A DNA stretch of 57,909 nucleotides, from contig NZ_SWKP01000012.1 in NCBI RefSeq assembly GCF_005871165.1, forward strand, positions 1 to 57,909, in the 5' to 3' direction. This document shows positions 1 to 9,730 of the stretch, one piece after another. Within the stretch, counting starts at the first letter, position 1. Each line of letters begins with the position of its first letter. This DNA is from Maricaulis alexandrii (lineage in GTDB: Bacteria > Pseudomonadota > Alphaproteobacteria > Caulobacterales > Maricaulaceae). The notes beneath the pieces were generated by a model. The model was not told the origin of the DNA, did no database searches, and saw only the letters and a program-made list of their open reading frames with translations. The translations under genes were made by a program, and so were the position numbers.

Positions 1-127
1 GGGCGATAATGTGGAAATGAATGTCGAGCTGATCACGCCGATCGCCATGGAAGAGAAGCTGCGCTTCGCTATCCGTGAAGGCGGTCGTACCGTCGGCGCC
101 GGCGTCGTCTCCAAAATCGTCGAGTAA
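1..127 (+). CDS. tuf: Elongation factor Tu, C-terminal end (partial)
   Basis: Translation elongation factor that delivers aminoacyl-tRNA to the ribosome. Only the last 41 codons are present, reading in frame from base 2. They match the end of EF-Tu domain III, including [20 protein letters not shown] and the closing [11 protein letters not shown]. It lies directly upstream of rpsJ, as expected where the str operon runs into the S10 operon. The rest of the gene is outside the window. Confidence 0.95.
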   Translation, partial: GDNVEMNVELITPIAMEEKLRFAIREGGRTVGAGVVSKIVE

Positions 128-139
128 TTGTAAACAACT

Positions 140-188
140 GGTCGGGGCGGTGCCTCAGCGGTATTCGCCCCGGCCTTTCGCTCTTTTT
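140..188 (+). terminator. Hairpin with T-rich tail between tuf and rpsJ
   Basis: A 10-bp stem (GGTCGGGGCG pairing with CGCCCCGGCC, one G-U pair) with a 16-base loop is followed by a pyrimidine-rich stretch ending in five T. It could terminate or attenuate str-operon transcripts before the S10 genes. The loop is long and the T run does not begin at the stem, so full termination is uncertain. Confidence 0.4.
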
Positions 189-214
189 GAAAGTTTAGAC
201 ACGGGATCGGTTTG

Positions 215-529
215 ATGGAACGTCAAAACATCCGCATTCGCCTGAAGGCGTTCGATCACCGGGTACTGGATAATTCCACCCGGGAGATCGTCTCCACCGC
301 CAAGCGCACCGGCGCGAACGTTCGCGGTCCGATTCCGCTGCCGACGCGTATCGAGAAGTTCACGGTGCTGCGTGGACCGCACATCGACAAGAAGTCGCGC
401 GAACAGTTCGAGATCCGGACTCACAAGCGCCTTCTCGACATTGTTGACCCCACCCCGCAAACGGTTGATGCGCTGATGAAGCTCGACCTGTCTGCCGGTG
501 TGGACGTCGAGATCAAGCTGGGAGCGTAG
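215..529 (+). CDS. rpsJ: 30S ribosomal protein S10
   Basis: Small-subunit protein of the 30S head, also NusE in antitermination complexes. The 104 residues are full length for the family, starting [16 protein letters not shown] and carrying the conserved [20 protein letters not shown] loop and the HKRLLDI motif. An in-frame TTG lies one codon upstream, but ATG at 215 gives the standard N-terminus. First gene of the S10 cluster; rplC starts 4 bases after its stop. Confidence 0.97.
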   Translation: MERQNIRIRLKAFDHRVLDNSTREIVSTAKRTGANVRGPIPLPTRIEKFTVLRGPHIDKKSREQFEIRTHKRLLDIVDPTPQTVDALMKLDLSAGVDVEIKLGA

Positions 530-533
530 GATT

Positions 534-1343
534 ATGCGCCAGGAAGATCGCAGAACCGGCGTTGTTGCCCGCAAGCTGGGCATGACGCGAGTTTTCGCCG
601 ACGACGGGGCTCACGTGCCCTGCACGGTGCTGCAGCTGGAATCTGTCCAGGTTGTTGCGCACAAGACGGCGGATCGTGATGGTTATGTCGCAATGCAGCT
701 CGGCGCGGGTGAGGCCAAGGCCAAGCGGACGCCGAAGGCGCTGCGCGGTCATTTCGCCAAGGCCAAGGTTGCGCCCAAGCGCAAACTGGTCGAATTCCGC
801 GTTCCGGAAGGAAACCTGATCGAAGTCGGCGCCGAGCTGACGGCGGATCACTTCGTTCCGGGCCAGAAGATCGATGCCGCAGGCATTTCGATCGGTAAGG
901 GTTTTGCCGGTGCCATGAAGCGGCACAATTTCGGTGGTCTGCGCGCCTCGCACGGCGTGTCCATCTCCCACCGTTCGCACGGCTCCACCGGTCAGTGTCA
1001 GGACCCGGGCAAGGTGTTCAAGGGCAAGAAGATGGCCGGCCATATGGGTGCCGTCCGTGTCACGACCCAGAATATCGAAGTTGTCCGCGTCGATGCCGAA
1101 CGTGGCCTCATCCTGGTCAAGGGTGCGGTTCCGGGCTCGGCCGGCGGCTGGGTTGAACTGCGCGATGCAGTGAAGGGTCACGGCGATGCCGAGCTCCCGC
1201 TGCCGGGCAAGTTCCGCACGCTGGACGAAAAGAACGCACCGGCTGAAGCGGCTCCGGCTGTCGAAAACGACGCCGCGCCGGCTGAAGCCGAAGCTGCGGC
1301 GCCGGAAGCGGCTGCCGACGGTGAAGAAGGAACGCAAGCATGA
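534..1343 (+). CDS. rplC: 50S ribosomal protein L3 with acidic C-terminal tail
   Basis: Large-subunit assembly protein that binds 23S rRNA near the peptidyl transferase centre. The start is ATG 534 ([19 protein letters not shown]), preceded by GGGAGCGTAGG; the reading frame stays open upstream, but that part overlaps rpsJ and is not family-like. The core carries the GHMG/VTTQN region typical of L3. At 269 residues it exceeds the E. coli protein (about 209) because of an N-terminal lead and roughly 45 Ala/Glu/Pro-rich residues at the end, which probably extend from the ribosome surface. Its stop overlaps the rplD start by four bases (ATGA). Confidence 0.96.
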   Translation: MRQEDRRTGVVARKLGMTRVFADDGAHVPCTVLQLESVQVVAHKTADRDGYVAMQLGAGEAKAKRTPKALRGHFAKAKVAPKRKLVEFRVPEGNLIEVGAELTADHFVPGQKIDAAGISIGKGFAGAMKRHNFGGLRASHGVSISHRSHGSTGQCQDPGKVFKGKKMAGHMGAVRVTTQNIEVVRVDAERGLILVKGAVPGSAGGWVELRDAVKGHGDAELPLPGKFRTLDEKNAPAEAAPAVENDAAPAEAEAAAPEAAADGEEGTQA

Positions 1344-1975
1344 AGATCGAGGTAAAAACCCTCGCGGCGAAGGACGCCGGTGCTATCGATCTCGACGATG
1401 CCGTTTTCGGCATTGAAGAGGTGCGCTCCGACCTCCTGCAGCGCGTTGTGAAGTGGCAGCTGGCCTCCCGCCAGCAGGGCACGCACAAGACGCTCGGCCG
1501 CTCTGAAATCGCCCGCACGAAGAAGAAATTCGGTCGCCAGAAGGGTGGCGGTGGCGCTCGCCACGGCGCTCGCTCGGCACCGATCTTCGTCGGCGGCGGC
1601 AAGGCGCACGGCCCGCGTGTGCGCTCCCACGCCCATGAGCTTCCCAAGAAGGTCCGGGCCCTGGGTCTCAAGCATGCCCTGTCGGCCAAGGCCGGCTCCA
1701 AGGCGCTCATCATCCTGGATGATGCCGCCATGAAGGCACCGAAGACCAAGGACCTGCGCACCTCGCTGGAAGGCCTGGGCATCTCCAACGCCCTGTTCAT
1801 CTCCGGTGATCAGGTCGACGAGAATTTCGCCATGGCGGCTCGCAACCTGCCGTGCGTCGACGTTCTGCCCGCACAGGGCCTGAACGTGTACGACGTGCTG
1901 CGTCGCGATACGCTGGTGCTGACGAAGGCTGCCGTGGAGAAGATCCACGAACGCCTGAGCGCGAAGGAGGCTTAA
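1340..1975 (+). CDS. rplD: 50S ribosomal protein L4
   Basis: Binds 23S rRNA and lines the exit tunnel with its extended loop. In E. coli L4 also represses its own operon; whether it does so here cannot be seen. The 211 residues include the basic tunnel-loop region ([20 protein letters not shown]) and the C-terminal Rossmann-like part with [11 protein letters not shown]. Translation is probably coupled to rplC through the ATGA overlap. The next gene starts one base after the stop. Confidence 0.97.
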   Translation: MKIEVKTLAAKDAGAIDLDDAVFGIEEVRSDLLQRVVKWQLASRQQGTHKTLGRSEIARTKKKFGRQKGGGGARHGARSAPIFVGGGKAHGPRVRSHAHELPKKVRALGLKHALSAKAGSKALIILDDAAMKAPKTKDLRTSLEGLGISNALFISGDQVDENFAMAARNLPCVDVLPAQGLNVYDVLRRDTLVLTKAAVEKIHERLSAKEA

Positions 1976-1976
1976 G

Positions 1977-2273
1977 ATGACGGCTGCTGCGCGCCATTAC
2001 GACACGATCCTGCAACCGGTGATCACGGAAAAGTCCACCCTGCTGTCGGAAGACGGCAAGGTTGTCTTCTTCGTCCCGCTGACGGCCAACAAGAAGGAGA
2101 TCGCGGAAGCGGTCGAACAACTCTTCAAGGTCAAGGTCACGGCGGTGAACACGATCAAGGTTCACGGGAAGACCAAGCGTTTCCGGGGTATTGCCGGCAA
2201 GCGCAATGACCAGAAGAAAGCGGTCGTGACTCTCGCAGAGGGTCACTCGATCGACGTGACGACGGGTCTCTAA
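1977..2273 (+). CDS. rplW: 50S ribosomal protein L23
   Basis: Sits at the tunnel exit, where it docks trigger factor and SRP. The 98 residues are normal length. They show the opening [15 protein letters not shown], the tunnel-loop [15 protein letters not shown] and the acid-rich C-terminal half. GGAGG lies 9 bases upstream of the ATG, within the end of rplD. Confidence 0.97.
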   Translation: MTAAARHYDTILQPVITEKSTLLSEDGKVVFFVPLTANKKEIAEAVEQLFKVKVTAVNTIKVHGKTKRFRGIAGKRNDQKKAVVTLAEGHSIDVTTGL

Positions 2274-2274
2274 G

Positions 2275-3111
2275 ATGGCTTTGAAAACATTCAAACCGAC
2301 GTCTCCGGGCCGCCGCGCCCTCGTGCTCGTGGATCGCTCCGCGCTGCACAAGGGTCGTCCCGAGAAGACGCTTGTTGAAGGCCTTACCAAAAAGGGTGGC
2401 CGCAACAATACGGGCCGGATCACCGCCCGCCGTCGTGGCGGTGGTGCGAAGCGCCTTTACCGTGTGATCGATTTCAAGCGCCGCAAGTGGGACGTTCCCG
2501 CGACGGTCGAGCGCCTGGAATACGACCCGAACCGGACCGCATTCATCGCGCTCCTCAAGTATGAGGATGGCGAGCTGGCCTACATCCTGGCGCCGCAGCG
2601 CCTGGGCGTGGGTGATACGGTGATCGCGTCGGCCAAGGCTGACGTGAAGCCGGGCAATGCGATGCCGCTGAAGGCCGTTCCGGTCGGGACGATCCTGCAC
2701 AATGTCGAGATGAAGCCGGAAAAGGGTGGCCAGATCGCCCGTTCCGCCGGTGCCTATGTCCAGCTGGTCGGCCGTGATGCCGGCTACGCCCAGATCCGTC
2801 TGGCTTCGGGCGAGCTGCGCATGGTTCCGGACAGCTGCATGGCGACGGTCGGGGCTGTGTCCAACCAGGACCACCTGAACGTCAATCTCGGCAAGGCCGG
2901 CCGCAAGCGTCACATGGGCAAGCGTCCGTCTGTTCGCGGTGTTGTCATGAACCCGATCGACCACCCGCATGGTGGTGGTGAGGGCCGGACCTCCGGTGGT
3001 CGTCACCCGGTGACGCCCTGGGGCAAGCCGACCAAGGGTGCCAAGACGCGCAAGAACAAGTCCACGGACAAGTTCATCATCCGCTCGCGCCACGAGCGCA
3101 AGAAGCGATAG
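2275..3111 (+). CDS. rplB: 50S ribosomal protein L2
   Basis: Large-subunit protein needed for subunit joining and peptidyl transfer. The 278 residues match the family. Visible motifs are [19 protein letters not shown] at the N-terminus, [19 protein letters not shown], and the highly conserved [17 protein letters not shown] with the catalytically implicated His. It begins one base after rplW and is followed by rpsS after 12 bases with a GGGAG site. Confidence 0.98.
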   Translation: MALKTFKPTSPGRRALVLVDRSALHKGRPEKTLVEGLTKKGGRNNTGRITARRRGGGAKRLYRVIDFKRRKWDVPATVERLEYDPNRTAFIALLKYEDGELAYILAPQRLGVGDTVIASAKADVKPGNAMPLKAVPVGTILHNVEMKPEKGGQIARSAGAYVQLVGRDAGYAQIRLASGELRMVPDSCMATVGAVSNQDHLNVNLGKAGRKRHMGKRPSVRGVVMNPIDHPHGGGEGRTSGGRHPVTPWGKPTKGAKTRKNKSTDKFIIRSRHERKKR

Positions 3112-3123
3112 GGAGCCGAGACG

Positions 3124-3402
3124 ATGCCTCGTTCTGTCTGGAAAGGTCCGTTCGTCGACGGTTATCTGCTGAAGAAAGCGGAAAAGTCGCACGAAGGCGG
3201 ACGCAAGCAAGCGATCAAGACCTGGTCGCGCCGTTCCACCATCATGCCGCAATTCGTGGGTCTGACCTTCCAGGTCCACAACGGCAACAAATTTGTGCCG
3301 GTGCTGGTGACCGAAGATATGGTCGGCCACAAGCTCGGTGAATTCTCGCCGTCGCGGACCTATTACGGTCACGCTGCGGACAAGAAAGCGAAGCGGAGAT
3401 AA
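3124..3402 (+). CDS. rpsS: 30S ribosomal protein S19
   Basis: Forms a complex with S13 in the 30S head and contacts the intersubunit bridge. The 92-residue protein opens [20 protein letters not shown] and has the [13 protein letters not shown] and [15 protein letters not shown] motifs of the family. A GGGAG site precedes the ATG. Three bases separate it from rplV. Confidence 0.98.
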   Translation: MPRSVWKGPFVDGYLLKKAEKSHEGGRKQAIKTWSRRSTIMPQFVGLTFQVHNGNKFVPVLVTEDMVGHKLGEFSPSRTYYGHAADKKAKRR

Positions 3403-3405
3403 GCG

Positions 3406-3786
3406 ATGGGCCAGTCTGCCAATCCCCGTCGCGTCGCTGACAATGAAGCACGCGCCAAGCTGCGGATGATCCGCACCAGCCCGCAGAAGCTCAATCTCGT
3501 CGCGGCCCTGATCCGTGGCAAGAAAGTCGAGCGCGCGCTGGCGGATCTCGAGTTTTCGCGCAAGCGGATTGCCAAAGAGGTTCGAAAGACCCTCGAGTCG
3601 GCGATTGCCAATGCCGAGAACAATCACGGCCTGGACATCGACAGCCTTGTCGTGTCGGAAGCCTTCGTCGGCAAGAACCTGGTCATGAAACGGTACCGGG
3701 CTCGTGCACGCGGTCGCGGCGCGAAGATCCTGAAGCCGTTTTCCGAGCTCACCATCGTGGTGCGCGAAGTCGAGGAGGCCGCCTGA
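3406..3786 (+). CDS. rplV: 50S ribosomal protein L22
   Basis: Lines the polypeptide exit tunnel opposite L4. The 126 residues include [19 protein letters not shown], the long alpha-helical core, and the beta-hairpin tip [16 protein letters not shown] where macrolide resistance changes arise in other species. The stop codon TGA shares its last A with the ATG of rpsC. Confidence 0.97.
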   Translation: MGQSANPRRVADNEARAKLRMIRTSPQKLNLVAALIRGKKVERALADLEFSRKRIAKEVRKTLESAIANAENNHGLDIDSLVVSEAFVGKNLVMKRYRARARGRGAKILKPFSELTIVVREVEEAA

Positions 3787-4490
3787 TGGGTCAGAAGATT
3801 AATCCGATCGGTCTGCGCCTCGGCGTCAACCGCACCTGGGAATCCCGCTGGTATGCGGGCGCCGGCGAATACGCCAAGCTGCTGCACGAGGACATCAAGA
3901 TCCGTGCGATGCTTAAAAAGCGCCTGAAGAATGCCAGCGTCTCGAAGATCGTGATCGAACGCCCGCACAAGAAGTGCCGCGTCACCATCCACACGGCCCG
4001 TCCGGGTGTGGTGATCGGCAAGAAGGGTTCGGACATCGAAGTCCTGCGCCGTGAACTGTCCAAGATGGTTGATGGTGAGGTCTTCCTGAACCTGGTCGAA
4101 GTGCGCAAGCCGGAAATCGACGCCAATCTGGTGGCCGAATCCATCGCTCAGCAGCTCGAGCGCCGCGTGGCTTTCCGCCGCGCCATGAAGCGTTCGATGC
4201 AGTCTGCCATGCGCATGGGTGCCAAAGGCTGCAAGATCCTGTGCGGCGGCCGTCTCGGCGGTGCTGAGATCGCCCGTTCCGAGCAGTACCAGGAAGGCTC
4301 CGTGCCGCTCCACACACTGCGCGCGGACATCGACTACGGAACCGCCGAAGCCAAGACCGCGATGGGTATCATCGGTATCAAGGTCTGGATCTACAAAGGC
4401 GAGATCATGGAACATGACCCGATGGCCCAGGAGCGTCGTCTCCAGGACTCGGGTGAGCAGCGCGCCCGTTCGGGCCGCCAAGCCGCGTAA
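3786..4490 (+). CDS. rpsC: 30S ribosomal protein S3
   Basis: Part of the mRNA entry channel and its helicase activity. At 234 residues it is full length. The KH domain GxxG loop is visible as GKKG at residues 78-81, followed by the C-terminal domain with [13 protein letters not shown] and the [19 protein letters not shown] motif. Start and preceding stop overlap as TGATG, implying translational coupling with rplV. Confidence 0.98.
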   Translation: MGQKINPIGLRLGVNRTWESRWYAGAGEYAKLLHEDIKIRAMLKKRLKNASVSKIVIERPHKKCRVTIHTARPGVVIGKKGSDIEVLRRELSKMVDGEVFLNLVEVRKPEIDANLVAESIAQQLERRVAFRRAMKRSMQSAMRMGAKGCKILCGGRLGGAEIARSEQYQEGSVPLHTLRADIDYGTAEAKTAMGIIGIKVWIYKGEIMEHDPMAQERRLQDSGEQRARSGRQAA

Positions 4491-4502
4491 GGAATTACAG
4501 CC

Positions 4503-4916
4503 ATGCTGCAACCGAAACGCACGAAATTCCGCAAGGCGCACAAAGGCCGCATCAAGGGACAGGCGAAGGGTGGTTACTCCCTGAACTTCGGTTCCTACGG
4601 TCTCAAGGCGCTGCAGCCGGAACGCGTCACCGCACGCCAGATCGAAGCCACGCGTCGGGCCATCACCCGTCACATGAAGCGTGCCGGTCGCGTGTGGATC
4701 CGCATCTTCCCGGATGTGCCGGTTTCCAAGAAGCCGACCGAAGTCCGGATGGGTAAAGGTAAGGGCTCGCCCGAGTTTTGGGCGTGCAAGGTCAAGCCGG
4801 GCCGCATCATGTTCGAGATCGACGGGGTTCCCGAAGATGTCGCACGTGAGGCTCTGGCGCTCGGCGCTGCGAAGCTGCCGGTCAAGACCAAGATCGTCGC
4901 CCGTCTGGGCGAGTAG
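4503..4916 (+). CDS. rplP: 50S ribosomal protein L16
   Basis: Binds near the A site and helps position tRNA. The 137 residues begin [19 protein letters not shown] and contain the conserved [20 protein letters not shown] region followed by [18 protein letters not shown]. It is followed after 11 bases by rpmC; AAGGAATTACAGCC precedes the ATG. Confidence 0.98.
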   Translation: MLQPKRTKFRKAHKGRIKGQAKGGYSLNFGSYGLKALQPERVTARQIEATRRAITRHMKRAGRVWIRIFPDVPVSKKPTEVRMGKGKGSPEFWACKVKPGRIMFEIDGVPEDVAREALALGAAKLPVKTKIVARLGE

Positions 4917-4927
4917 GAGCACGGACA

Positions 4928-5149
4928 ATGAGCAAGTCTGAACTCAAGGCCGTCGACGTTCGGGCCATGACCGAAGACCAGCTGACGGACACGCTCCTGA
5001 AGCTGAAAAAAGAGCAATTCAATCTGCGCTTCCAGCAGGCCTCCGGCCAGCTGGACAACACCGCCCGCTACGGCCAGATCCGCCGCGACATCGCGCGTAT
5101 CCAGACGGTCCAAAACGAGCGCAAGTCGCAGCAAGAGCAAGGGAGCTAA
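4928..5149 (+). CDS. rpmC: 50S ribosomal protein L29
   Basis: Small two-helix protein near the tunnel exit, next to L23. The 73 residues contain the family pattern [19 protein letters not shown] and [10 protein letters not shown]. The N-terminal lead ([18 protein letters not shown]) is a little longer than in E. coli. Spacing to rpsQ is 3 bases. Confidence 0.96.
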   Translation: MSKSELKAVDVRAMTEDQLTDTLLKLKKEQFNLRFQQASGQLDNTARYGQIRRDIARIQTVQNERKSQQEQGS

Positions 5150-5152
5150 GCG

Positions 5153-5395
5153 ATGCCTAAGCGTATCCTGCAAGGCGTCGTTGTGAGTGACAAAGGTGCC
5201 AAGACCGTTGTGGTGCGTGTGGAACGGACTTTCCTCCACCCGCTGCTGCGCAAGACGGTTCGTCGCACCAAGCGTTACCACGCGCATGACGAAGCCAATA
5301 CGTTCAAAGTGGGTGACACGGTCCAGATCCAGGAATGTGCACCCAAGTCGAAACTGAAGCGGTGGGAGGTCGTCCCGGCTCAGGCGAACGCCTAA
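5153..5395 (+). CDS. rpsQ: 30S ribosomal protein S17
   Basis: Primary 16S rRNA-binding protein with an OB fold. The 80 residues start [20 protein letters not shown] and carry [19 protein letters not shown] and the [16 protein letters not shown] ending typical of S17. GGGAGC lies just upstream of the start. A 31-base spacer with a near-perfect ribosome binding site leads to rplN. Confidence 0.97.
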   Translation: MPKRILQGVVVSDKGAKTVVVRVERTFLHPLLRKTVRRTKRYHAHDEANTFKVGDTVQIQECAPKSKLKRWEVVPAQANA

Positions 5396-5426
5396 GCAGA
5401 GGACCCTTTCCTAAGGAGGATCTGCC

Positions 5427-5795
5427 ATGATCCAGATGCAAACCAATCTGGACGTAGCCGACAATTCTGGCGCCCGCCGTGTGCAATGCATCAAGGTGTT
5501 GGGCGGTGCCAAGCGTCGCTATGCCCATGTGGGCGACATCATCGTCGTCTCCGTCAAGGAAGCCATTCCGCGTGGCCGCGTGAAGAAGGGTGACGTCCGC
5601 AAGGCCGTCGTCGTTCGCGTGGCCAAGGACATCAAGCGCAAGGACGGTTCCGTCATTCGCTTCGATTCCAATGCGGCGGTGATTATCAACAATAACAACG
5701 AGCCGCTCGGCACGCGTATCTTCGGCCCGGTTCCGCGCGAACTGCGTGGCAAGAACCACATGAAGATCGTTTCGCTGGCGCCGGAGGTGCTGTAA
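5427..5795 (+). CDS. rplN: 50S ribosomal protein L14
   Basis: Large-subunit interface protein that forms bridge contacts and binds silencing factor RsfS in other bacteria. The 122 residues are standard, opening [20 protein letters not shown] and ending in [11 protein letters not shown]. It is preceded by TAAGGAGGA, one of the strongest ribosome binding sites in the operon. Its TAA stop shares a base with the rplX ATG. Confidence 0.98.
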   Translation: MIQMQTNLDVADNSGARRVQCIKVLGGAKRRYAHVGDIIVVSVKEAIPRGRVKKGDVRKAVVVRVAKDIKRKDGSVIRFDSNAAVIINNNNEPLGTRIFGPVPRELRGKNHMKIVSLAPEVL

Positions 5796-6112
5796 TGGCT
5801 GCCAAGATCAAGAAGGGCGACAAGGTCGTCATTCTCGCCGGCCGTGACAAAGGCAAGACCGGTGAGGTCACCAAAGTGCTGCCGTCCGATAACAAGGTCG
5901 TCGTCGCTGGCGTGAATGTGGTCAAGCGCCACACGCGTCCGACGCAGACCGAGCAGGGCGGCATCAAGGAAAAAGAGGCCCCGATCCACGTCTCGAACGT
6001 GGCCCTGGCCGATCCGAAAACCGGCGAACCGACCCGTGTCGGCTTCACGACGAATGAAGCGGGCGAGAAGGTCCGGGTCGCCAAAGCATCCGGCGAGGTC
6101 ATCGATGTCTGA
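5795..6112 (+). CDS. rplX: 50S ribosomal protein L24
   Basis: Assembly initiator of the large subunit, with a KOW motif. The 105 residues show the KOW stretch [20 protein letters not shown] at residues 4-23, followed by the conserved [13 protein letters not shown]. It overlaps rplN by one base and rplE by eight, so the three are probably translated in a coupled way. Confidence 0.97.
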   Translation: MAAKIKKGDKVVILAGRDKGKTGEVTKVLPSDNKVVVAGVNVVKRHTRPTQTEQGGIKEKEAPIHVSNVALADPKTGEPTRVGFTTNEAGEKVRVAKASGEVIDV

Positions 6113-6665
6113 CGTTGCGACCTATACTCCGCGCCTGCGTGCGAAATACCGCGAAGAGATTCGCGCTCGCATGAAGGAAAAGTTCGGCTACGCCAACGAC
6201 ATGATGATCCCGCGTCTGGACAAGATCGTGATCAATATGGGTGTTGGTGAAGCGTCCCAGGATTCCAAGAAAATCAAGGGTGCCCTTGAGGATCTGGAAG
6301 CCATCACCGGCCAGAAGCCGGTCAAGACGGTTGCCAAGAAGTCGATCGCCGGCTTCAAGCTCCGCGAGGAGCAGGTGATCGGTGCGAAGGTGACCCTGCG
6401 CCAGGATCGTATGTACGAATTCCTGGACCGTCTGATCACCATCGCCCTGCCGCGCGTGCGTGACTTCCGTGGGCTCAATGGTAAGAGCTTCGACGGTCGC
6501 GGGAATTACGCGATGGGCATGAAAGAACACATTGTGTTCCCGGAGATCGACTACGACAAGGTCGAGAAGATCCGGGGTATGGATATCGTTGTCTGCACCA
6601 CCGCCGGCAATGATGAGGAAGCGAAGGCCCTGTTGGCCGAGTTCGATTTTCCGTTTTCGAACTAA
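6105..6665 (+). CDS. rplE: 50S ribosomal protein L5
   Basis: Binds 5S rRNA and contacts P-site tRNA. The chosen start is ATG 6105, inside the end of rplX, giving 186 residues that begin [20 protein letters not shown]; the open frame upstream is out of register with any L5 homology. Conserved motifs are [36 protein letters not shown] and [19 protein letters not shown]. Confidence 0.97.
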   Translation: MSDVATYTPRLRAKYREEIRARMKEKFGYANDMMIPRLDKIVINMGVGEASQDSKKIKGALEDLEAITGQKPVKTVAKKSIAGFKLREEQVIGAKVTLRQDRMYEFLDRLITIALPRVRDFRGLNGKSFDGRGNYAMGMKEHIVFPEIDYDKVEKIRGMDIVVCTTAGNDEEAKALLAEFDFPFSN

Positions 6666-6714
6666 CGCAGCAGGAGAGCAGGACCGCTCGGGTTCTGCAC
6701 GCAGGAGGATATAA

Positions 6715-7020
6715 ATGGCGAAGACTTCCGCAGTTGAACGCAATCGCAAGCGTGAACGCCTGGCTCAGCGCTATGCTGCCAAGCGTGCCGCACTGAAGGC
6801 GATGGCGCGCAATCAGGAACTGCCGGTTGAGGAGCGTTTTGCTGCTCAGCTGAAACTGGCCCAATTGCCCCGCAATTCGGCCCCGACGCGTGTGCGTAAC
6901 CGGTGTGAGATCACCGGCCGTCCGCGGGCGTTTTACCGCAAGCTGCGTATGTCGCGTATCGCGCTGCGCGAACTGGCCAGCCAGGGCATGATCCCGGGCA
7001 TGGTCAAGTCGAGCTGGTAA
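6715..7020 (+). CDS. rpsN: 30S ribosomal protein S14 (zinc-independent type)
   Basis: Assembly protein of the 30S head. The 101-residue form lacks the two CxxC pairs of the short zinc-binding type; only one Cys is present, in [16 protein letters not shown]. That places it in the C-minus class usual for proteobacteria. A GGAGG site stands upstream, after a 49-base spacer from rplE. Confidence 0.97.
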   Translation: MAKTSAVERNRKRERLAQRYAAKRAALKAMARNQELPVEERFAAQLKLAQLPRNSAPTRVRNRCEITGRPRAFYRKLRMSRIALRELASQGMIPGMVKSSW

Positions 7021-7036
7021 GAGAGGGAGACGAAAC

Positions 7037-7435
7037 ATGTCCGTGAATGATCCTCTCGGCGATATGCTGACCCGGATCCGCAACGCGCTGATGCGCAACA
7101 AGCGGTCTGTGAACACGCCGGCTTCGGCCCTGCGCCGCCGCGTGCTCGATGTGCTGAAAAGCGAAGGCTATATCCGCGACTATGCGGAAGTGGACCACGC
7201 CAACGGCCAAAAAGAGTTCGAGATCGAACTCAAGTATTTCGAAGGTGACTCGGTGATCCGCGAGATCAAGCGTATCTCCAAGCCGGGCCGCCGTGTGTAT
7301 TCCGGCGTCAAGGACCTTCCGCTCGTCCAAAATGGCCTGGGCATCGCCATCCTCTCCACGCCGAAGGGCGTGATGTCGGATGCGACTGCTCGCGAGGCCA
7401 ATGTGGGCGGCGAGATCCTGTGTCACGTCAGCTAA
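7037..7435 (+). CDS. rpsH: 30S ribosomal protein S8
   Basis: Binds the 16S central domain; in E. coli it also represses the spc operon, which was not tested here. The 132 residues start [19 protein letters not shown] and end with the conserved RREANVGGE-like segment (here [14 protein letters not shown]). The ATG follows GAGGGAGACGAAAC. Confidence 0.97.
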   Translation: MSVNDPLGDMLTRIRNALMRNKRSVNTPASALRRRVLDVLKSEGYIRDYAEVDHANGQKEFEIELKYFEGDSVIREIKRISKPGRRVYSGVKDLPLVQNGLGIAILSTPKGVMSDATAREANVGGEILCHVS

Positions 7436-7447
7436 GGGAGCGCGCCA

Positions 7448-7981
7448 ATGTCACGTATCGGTAAACTCCCCGTCGCCATTCCGGGCGGTGTCAACGTCAC
7501 GCTGACGGATGACAGCCTGACTGTGAAGGGGCCCAAGGGCGAACTCTCGATGCCGATCGTCGAGCATGTGAGCCTGTCGCAAGGTGAAGACGGTCTGACC
7601 GTCAAGCCGGTGGACGAGTCCAAGAAGGCCCGTGCCATGTGGGGCATGCAGCGTGCGCTGGTTGCCAACCTGGTGCACGGCGTCACGAACGGGTTCGAAA
7701 AGGACCTGGAACTCGTCGGCGTCGGTTACCGCGCCCAGATGCAGGGTTCGTCCCTGAAGCTGTCGCTCGGCCTGTCGCACGACGTCGTCTATGACGCACC
7801 GGATGGCATCACCATTTCCTGCCCGAAGCCGACCGAAGTGAAGATCGTCGGCTCCGACAAGCAGAAAGTCGGTCAGGTGGCGGCTGAAATCCGTCGCTTC
7901 CGTCCGCCGGAGCCCTACAAGGGCAAGGGCATCAAGTATGCTGGCGAATACATTCGCCGCAAAGAAGGCAAGAAGAAGTAG
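7448..7981 (+). CDS. rplF: 50S ribosomal protein L6
   Basis: Two-domain protein near the factor-binding site and sarcin-ricin loop. The 177 residues are full length, from [19 protein letters not shown] to the conserved [20 protein letters not shown] segment close to the C-terminus. GGGAGCGCGCC precedes the start. Confidence 0.97.
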   Translation: MSRIGKLPVAIPGGVNVTLTDDSLTVKGPKGELSMPIVEHVSLSQGEDGLTVKPVDESKKARAMWGMQRALVANLVHGVTNGFEKDLELVGVGYRAQMQGSSLKLSLGLSHDVVYDAPDGITISCPKPTEVKIVGSDKQKVGQVAAEIRRFRPPEPYKGKGIKYAGEYIRRKEGKKK

Positions 7982-7989
7982 GGCGAGCG

Positions 7990-8352
7990 ATGAAGACTCA
8001 ACGCGAAAAACAGGTCCGGCGTGCCCAGCGCAACCGGATCCGCCTGCGGAAATTCGCCAATGGGCGTCCGCGGCTCTCGGTCTACCGTTCTTCGAAGAAC
8101 ATCTATGCCCAGATCATCGACGATGTGGCGGGCAAGACCCTGGCTTCTGCGTCTTCCCTCGAGGAAGTGGCTCTGAAAGAGCACGGCAAGTCCTGGGACA
8201 CGAAGGCGGCGGAAATCGTCGGCAAGCTGATTGCCGAGCGCGCTGTCAAGGAAGGCGTCAAGGACGTCGTCTTCGATCGTGGCGGTTACATCTATCACGG
8301 GCGTATCAAAGCGCTCGCAGAGGCGGCCCGCGAGGGCGGCCTGAACTTCTAA
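7990..8352 (+). CDS. rplR: 50S ribosomal protein L18
   Basis: 5S rRNA-binding protein. The 120 residues have the basic N-terminus ([19 protein letters not shown]), [20 protein letters not shown], and the ending [20 protein letters not shown]. It lies 8 bases after rplF with GGGCGAGCG as ribosome binding site, and 12 bases before rpsE. Confidence 0.97.
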   Translation: MKTQREKQVRRAQRNRIRLRKFANGRPRLSVYRSSKNIYAQIIDDVAGKTLASASSLEEVALKEHGKSWDTKAAEIVGKLIAERAVKEGVKDVVFDRGGYIYHGRIKALAEAAREGGLNF

Positions 8353-8364
8353 GGGAGCGGACGT

Positions 8365-8982
8365 ATGGCTCATCAGAACGAGCAACAGCGCGACCGTGGT
8401 GATCGCGGCGATCGTGGCCGGGGTCGTGGCCGTGGCCGGGACCGTGACCAGGAGCGCGACGACGAGCTCGTAGACAAGCTCGTCCACATCAACCGTGTGG
8501 CCAAGACCGTCAAAGGTGGCCGGAACTTCCAGTTTGCCGCGCTTGTCGTGGTCGGCGACACCAAGGGTCGCGTCGGCTTCGGTCAGGGCAAGGCTCGCGA
8601 AGTGCCGGAAGCCATCCGCAAGGCGACGGACGAAGCCAAAAAGACGATGATCCGTGTGCCGCTGCGCGAAGGTCGCACGCTGCACCACGACACCAAGGGC
8701 CGTCACGGCGCTGGCAAGGTCATCCTGCGTGCTGCGCCTCCGGGTACCGGTGTTATCGCCGGTGGCCCGATGCGTGCCGTGCTGGAGACCCTGGGTGTCC
8801 AGGACGTCGTTGCGAAATCGGTTGGTACCTCCAACCCGTACAACATGATCCGCGCCACCATTGACGCGCTGAAGTCGCAGTCGAGCCCGCGCTCGGTTGC
8901 TGCCAAGCGGGGTCTGAAGGTTGGTGATCTGGTGAACCGCCGTGATGACGGTGCGTCCTCGCCGGAAGCGATCGAAGCGTAA
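8365..8982 (+). CDS. rpsE: 30S ribosomal protein S5 with RG/RD-rich N-terminus
   Basis: Decoding-fidelity protein at the mRNA entry channel. The 205 residues contain the S5 dsRBD-like domain ([20 protein letters not shown]) and the C-terminal domain with [20 protein letters not shown]. Unlike E. coli S5, residues 9-28 form a run of Arg-Asp and Arg-Gly dipeptides encoded by near-repeated GATCGCGGC and CGTGGC units, probably a disordered RNA-touching tail. Some alphaproteobacterial S5 proteins have similar charged tails. GGGAGC precedes the ATG. Confidence 0.96.
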   Translation: MAHQNEQQRDRGDRGDRGRGRGRGRDRDQERDDELVDKLVHINRVAKTVKGGRNFQFAALVVVGDTKGRVGFGQGKAREVPEAIRKATDEAKKTMIRVPLREGRTLHHDTKGRHGAGKVILRAAPPGTGVIAGGPMRAVLETLGVQDVVAKSVGTSNPYNMIRATIDALKSQSSPRSVAAKRGLKVGDLVNRRDDGASSPEAIEA

Positions 8983-8994
8983 GGAACGGATCCA

Positions 8995-9180
8995 ATGGCC
9001 AAGAAGACCATTCGCGTGCGCCAGACGGCGAGCCCGATCCGTCGCCCGCAAGATCAACGTGCCACGCTCGTCGGCCTGGGCCTCAACAAGGTCGGTCGTG
9101 AACGTGAACTGGAAGACACCCCGGCTGTCCGCGGCATGATCGCCAAAGTCAGCCACATGGTGGAAATCGTCGAGGAGTAG
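8995..9180 (+). CDS. rpmD: 50S ribosomal protein L30
   Basis: Small large-subunit protein. The 61 residues carry [20 protein letters not shown] and the conserved [20 protein letters not shown]; the family is usually about 60 residues. AAGGAACGGATCC lies upstream. A 40-base spacer separates it from rplO. Confidence 0.97.
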   Translation: MAKKTIRVRQTASPIRRPQDQRATLVGLGLNKVGRERELEDTPAVRGMIAKVSHMVEIVEE

Positions 9181-9220
9181 GTCCCGTCACGGGAAACCGC
9201 TCGTTCGAATGGAGAACGAC

Positions 9221-9697
9221 ATGCGTCTCAATCAATTGCGCGACAATGACGGCGCCGCCAAACTCCGCACCCGTGTGGGTCGCGGTATCGGCTCCGGCAA
9301 AGGCAAGACCGGTGGTCGCGGCGTCAAGGGCCAGAAATCCCGTTCGGGTGTGGCTATCAAGGGTTTCGAAGGCGGTCAGATGCCGCTTCACATGCGCCTG
9401 CCGAAGCGCGGCTTCAACAAGCCGAACCGGAAGGCCTATGCCGAAGTGAACCTCGGACGTCTTGAGAAAGCCATTGCTGAAGGCAAGATCGATGCGAAAG
9501 CCGCGATCAATGCTGAAGTCCTGATCGCGGCCGGCCTGGTCCGTCGTGAACTGGACGGCATCCGCCTCCTTGCGAAAGGTGAGCTCAAGTCCAAAGTAGA
9601 CATCACCGTTGCCGGTGCCTCCAAGGCGGCCATCGAGGCTGTCGAGAAGGCTGGCGGTAAAGTGACCGTCACCGCTGCCGAGAAGGCCGCGGACTAA
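9221..9697 (+). CDS. rplO: 50S ribosomal protein L15
   Basis: Late-assembly large-subunit protein. Two in-frame ATGs exist. The second, at 9221, gives the family-typical [20 protein letters not shown] and is preceded by GGAG at 6 bases, whereas the first at 9209 has no ribosome binding site, so 158 residues is preferred. The glycine- and basic-rich [20 protein letters not shown] segment is diagnostic. secY follows after 33 bases. Confidence 0.96.
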   Translation: MRLNQLRDNDGAAKLRTRVGRGIGSGKGKTGGRGVKGQKSRSGVAIKGFEGGQMPLHMRLPKRGFNKPNRKAYAEVNLGRLEKAIAEGKIDAKAAINAEVLIAAGLVRRELDGIRLLAKGELKSKVDITVAGASKAAIEAVEKAGGKVTVTAAEKAAD

Positions 9698-9730
9698 GCG
9701 ACTTCACGCTGACCTTTCGGGGACTGGTTG

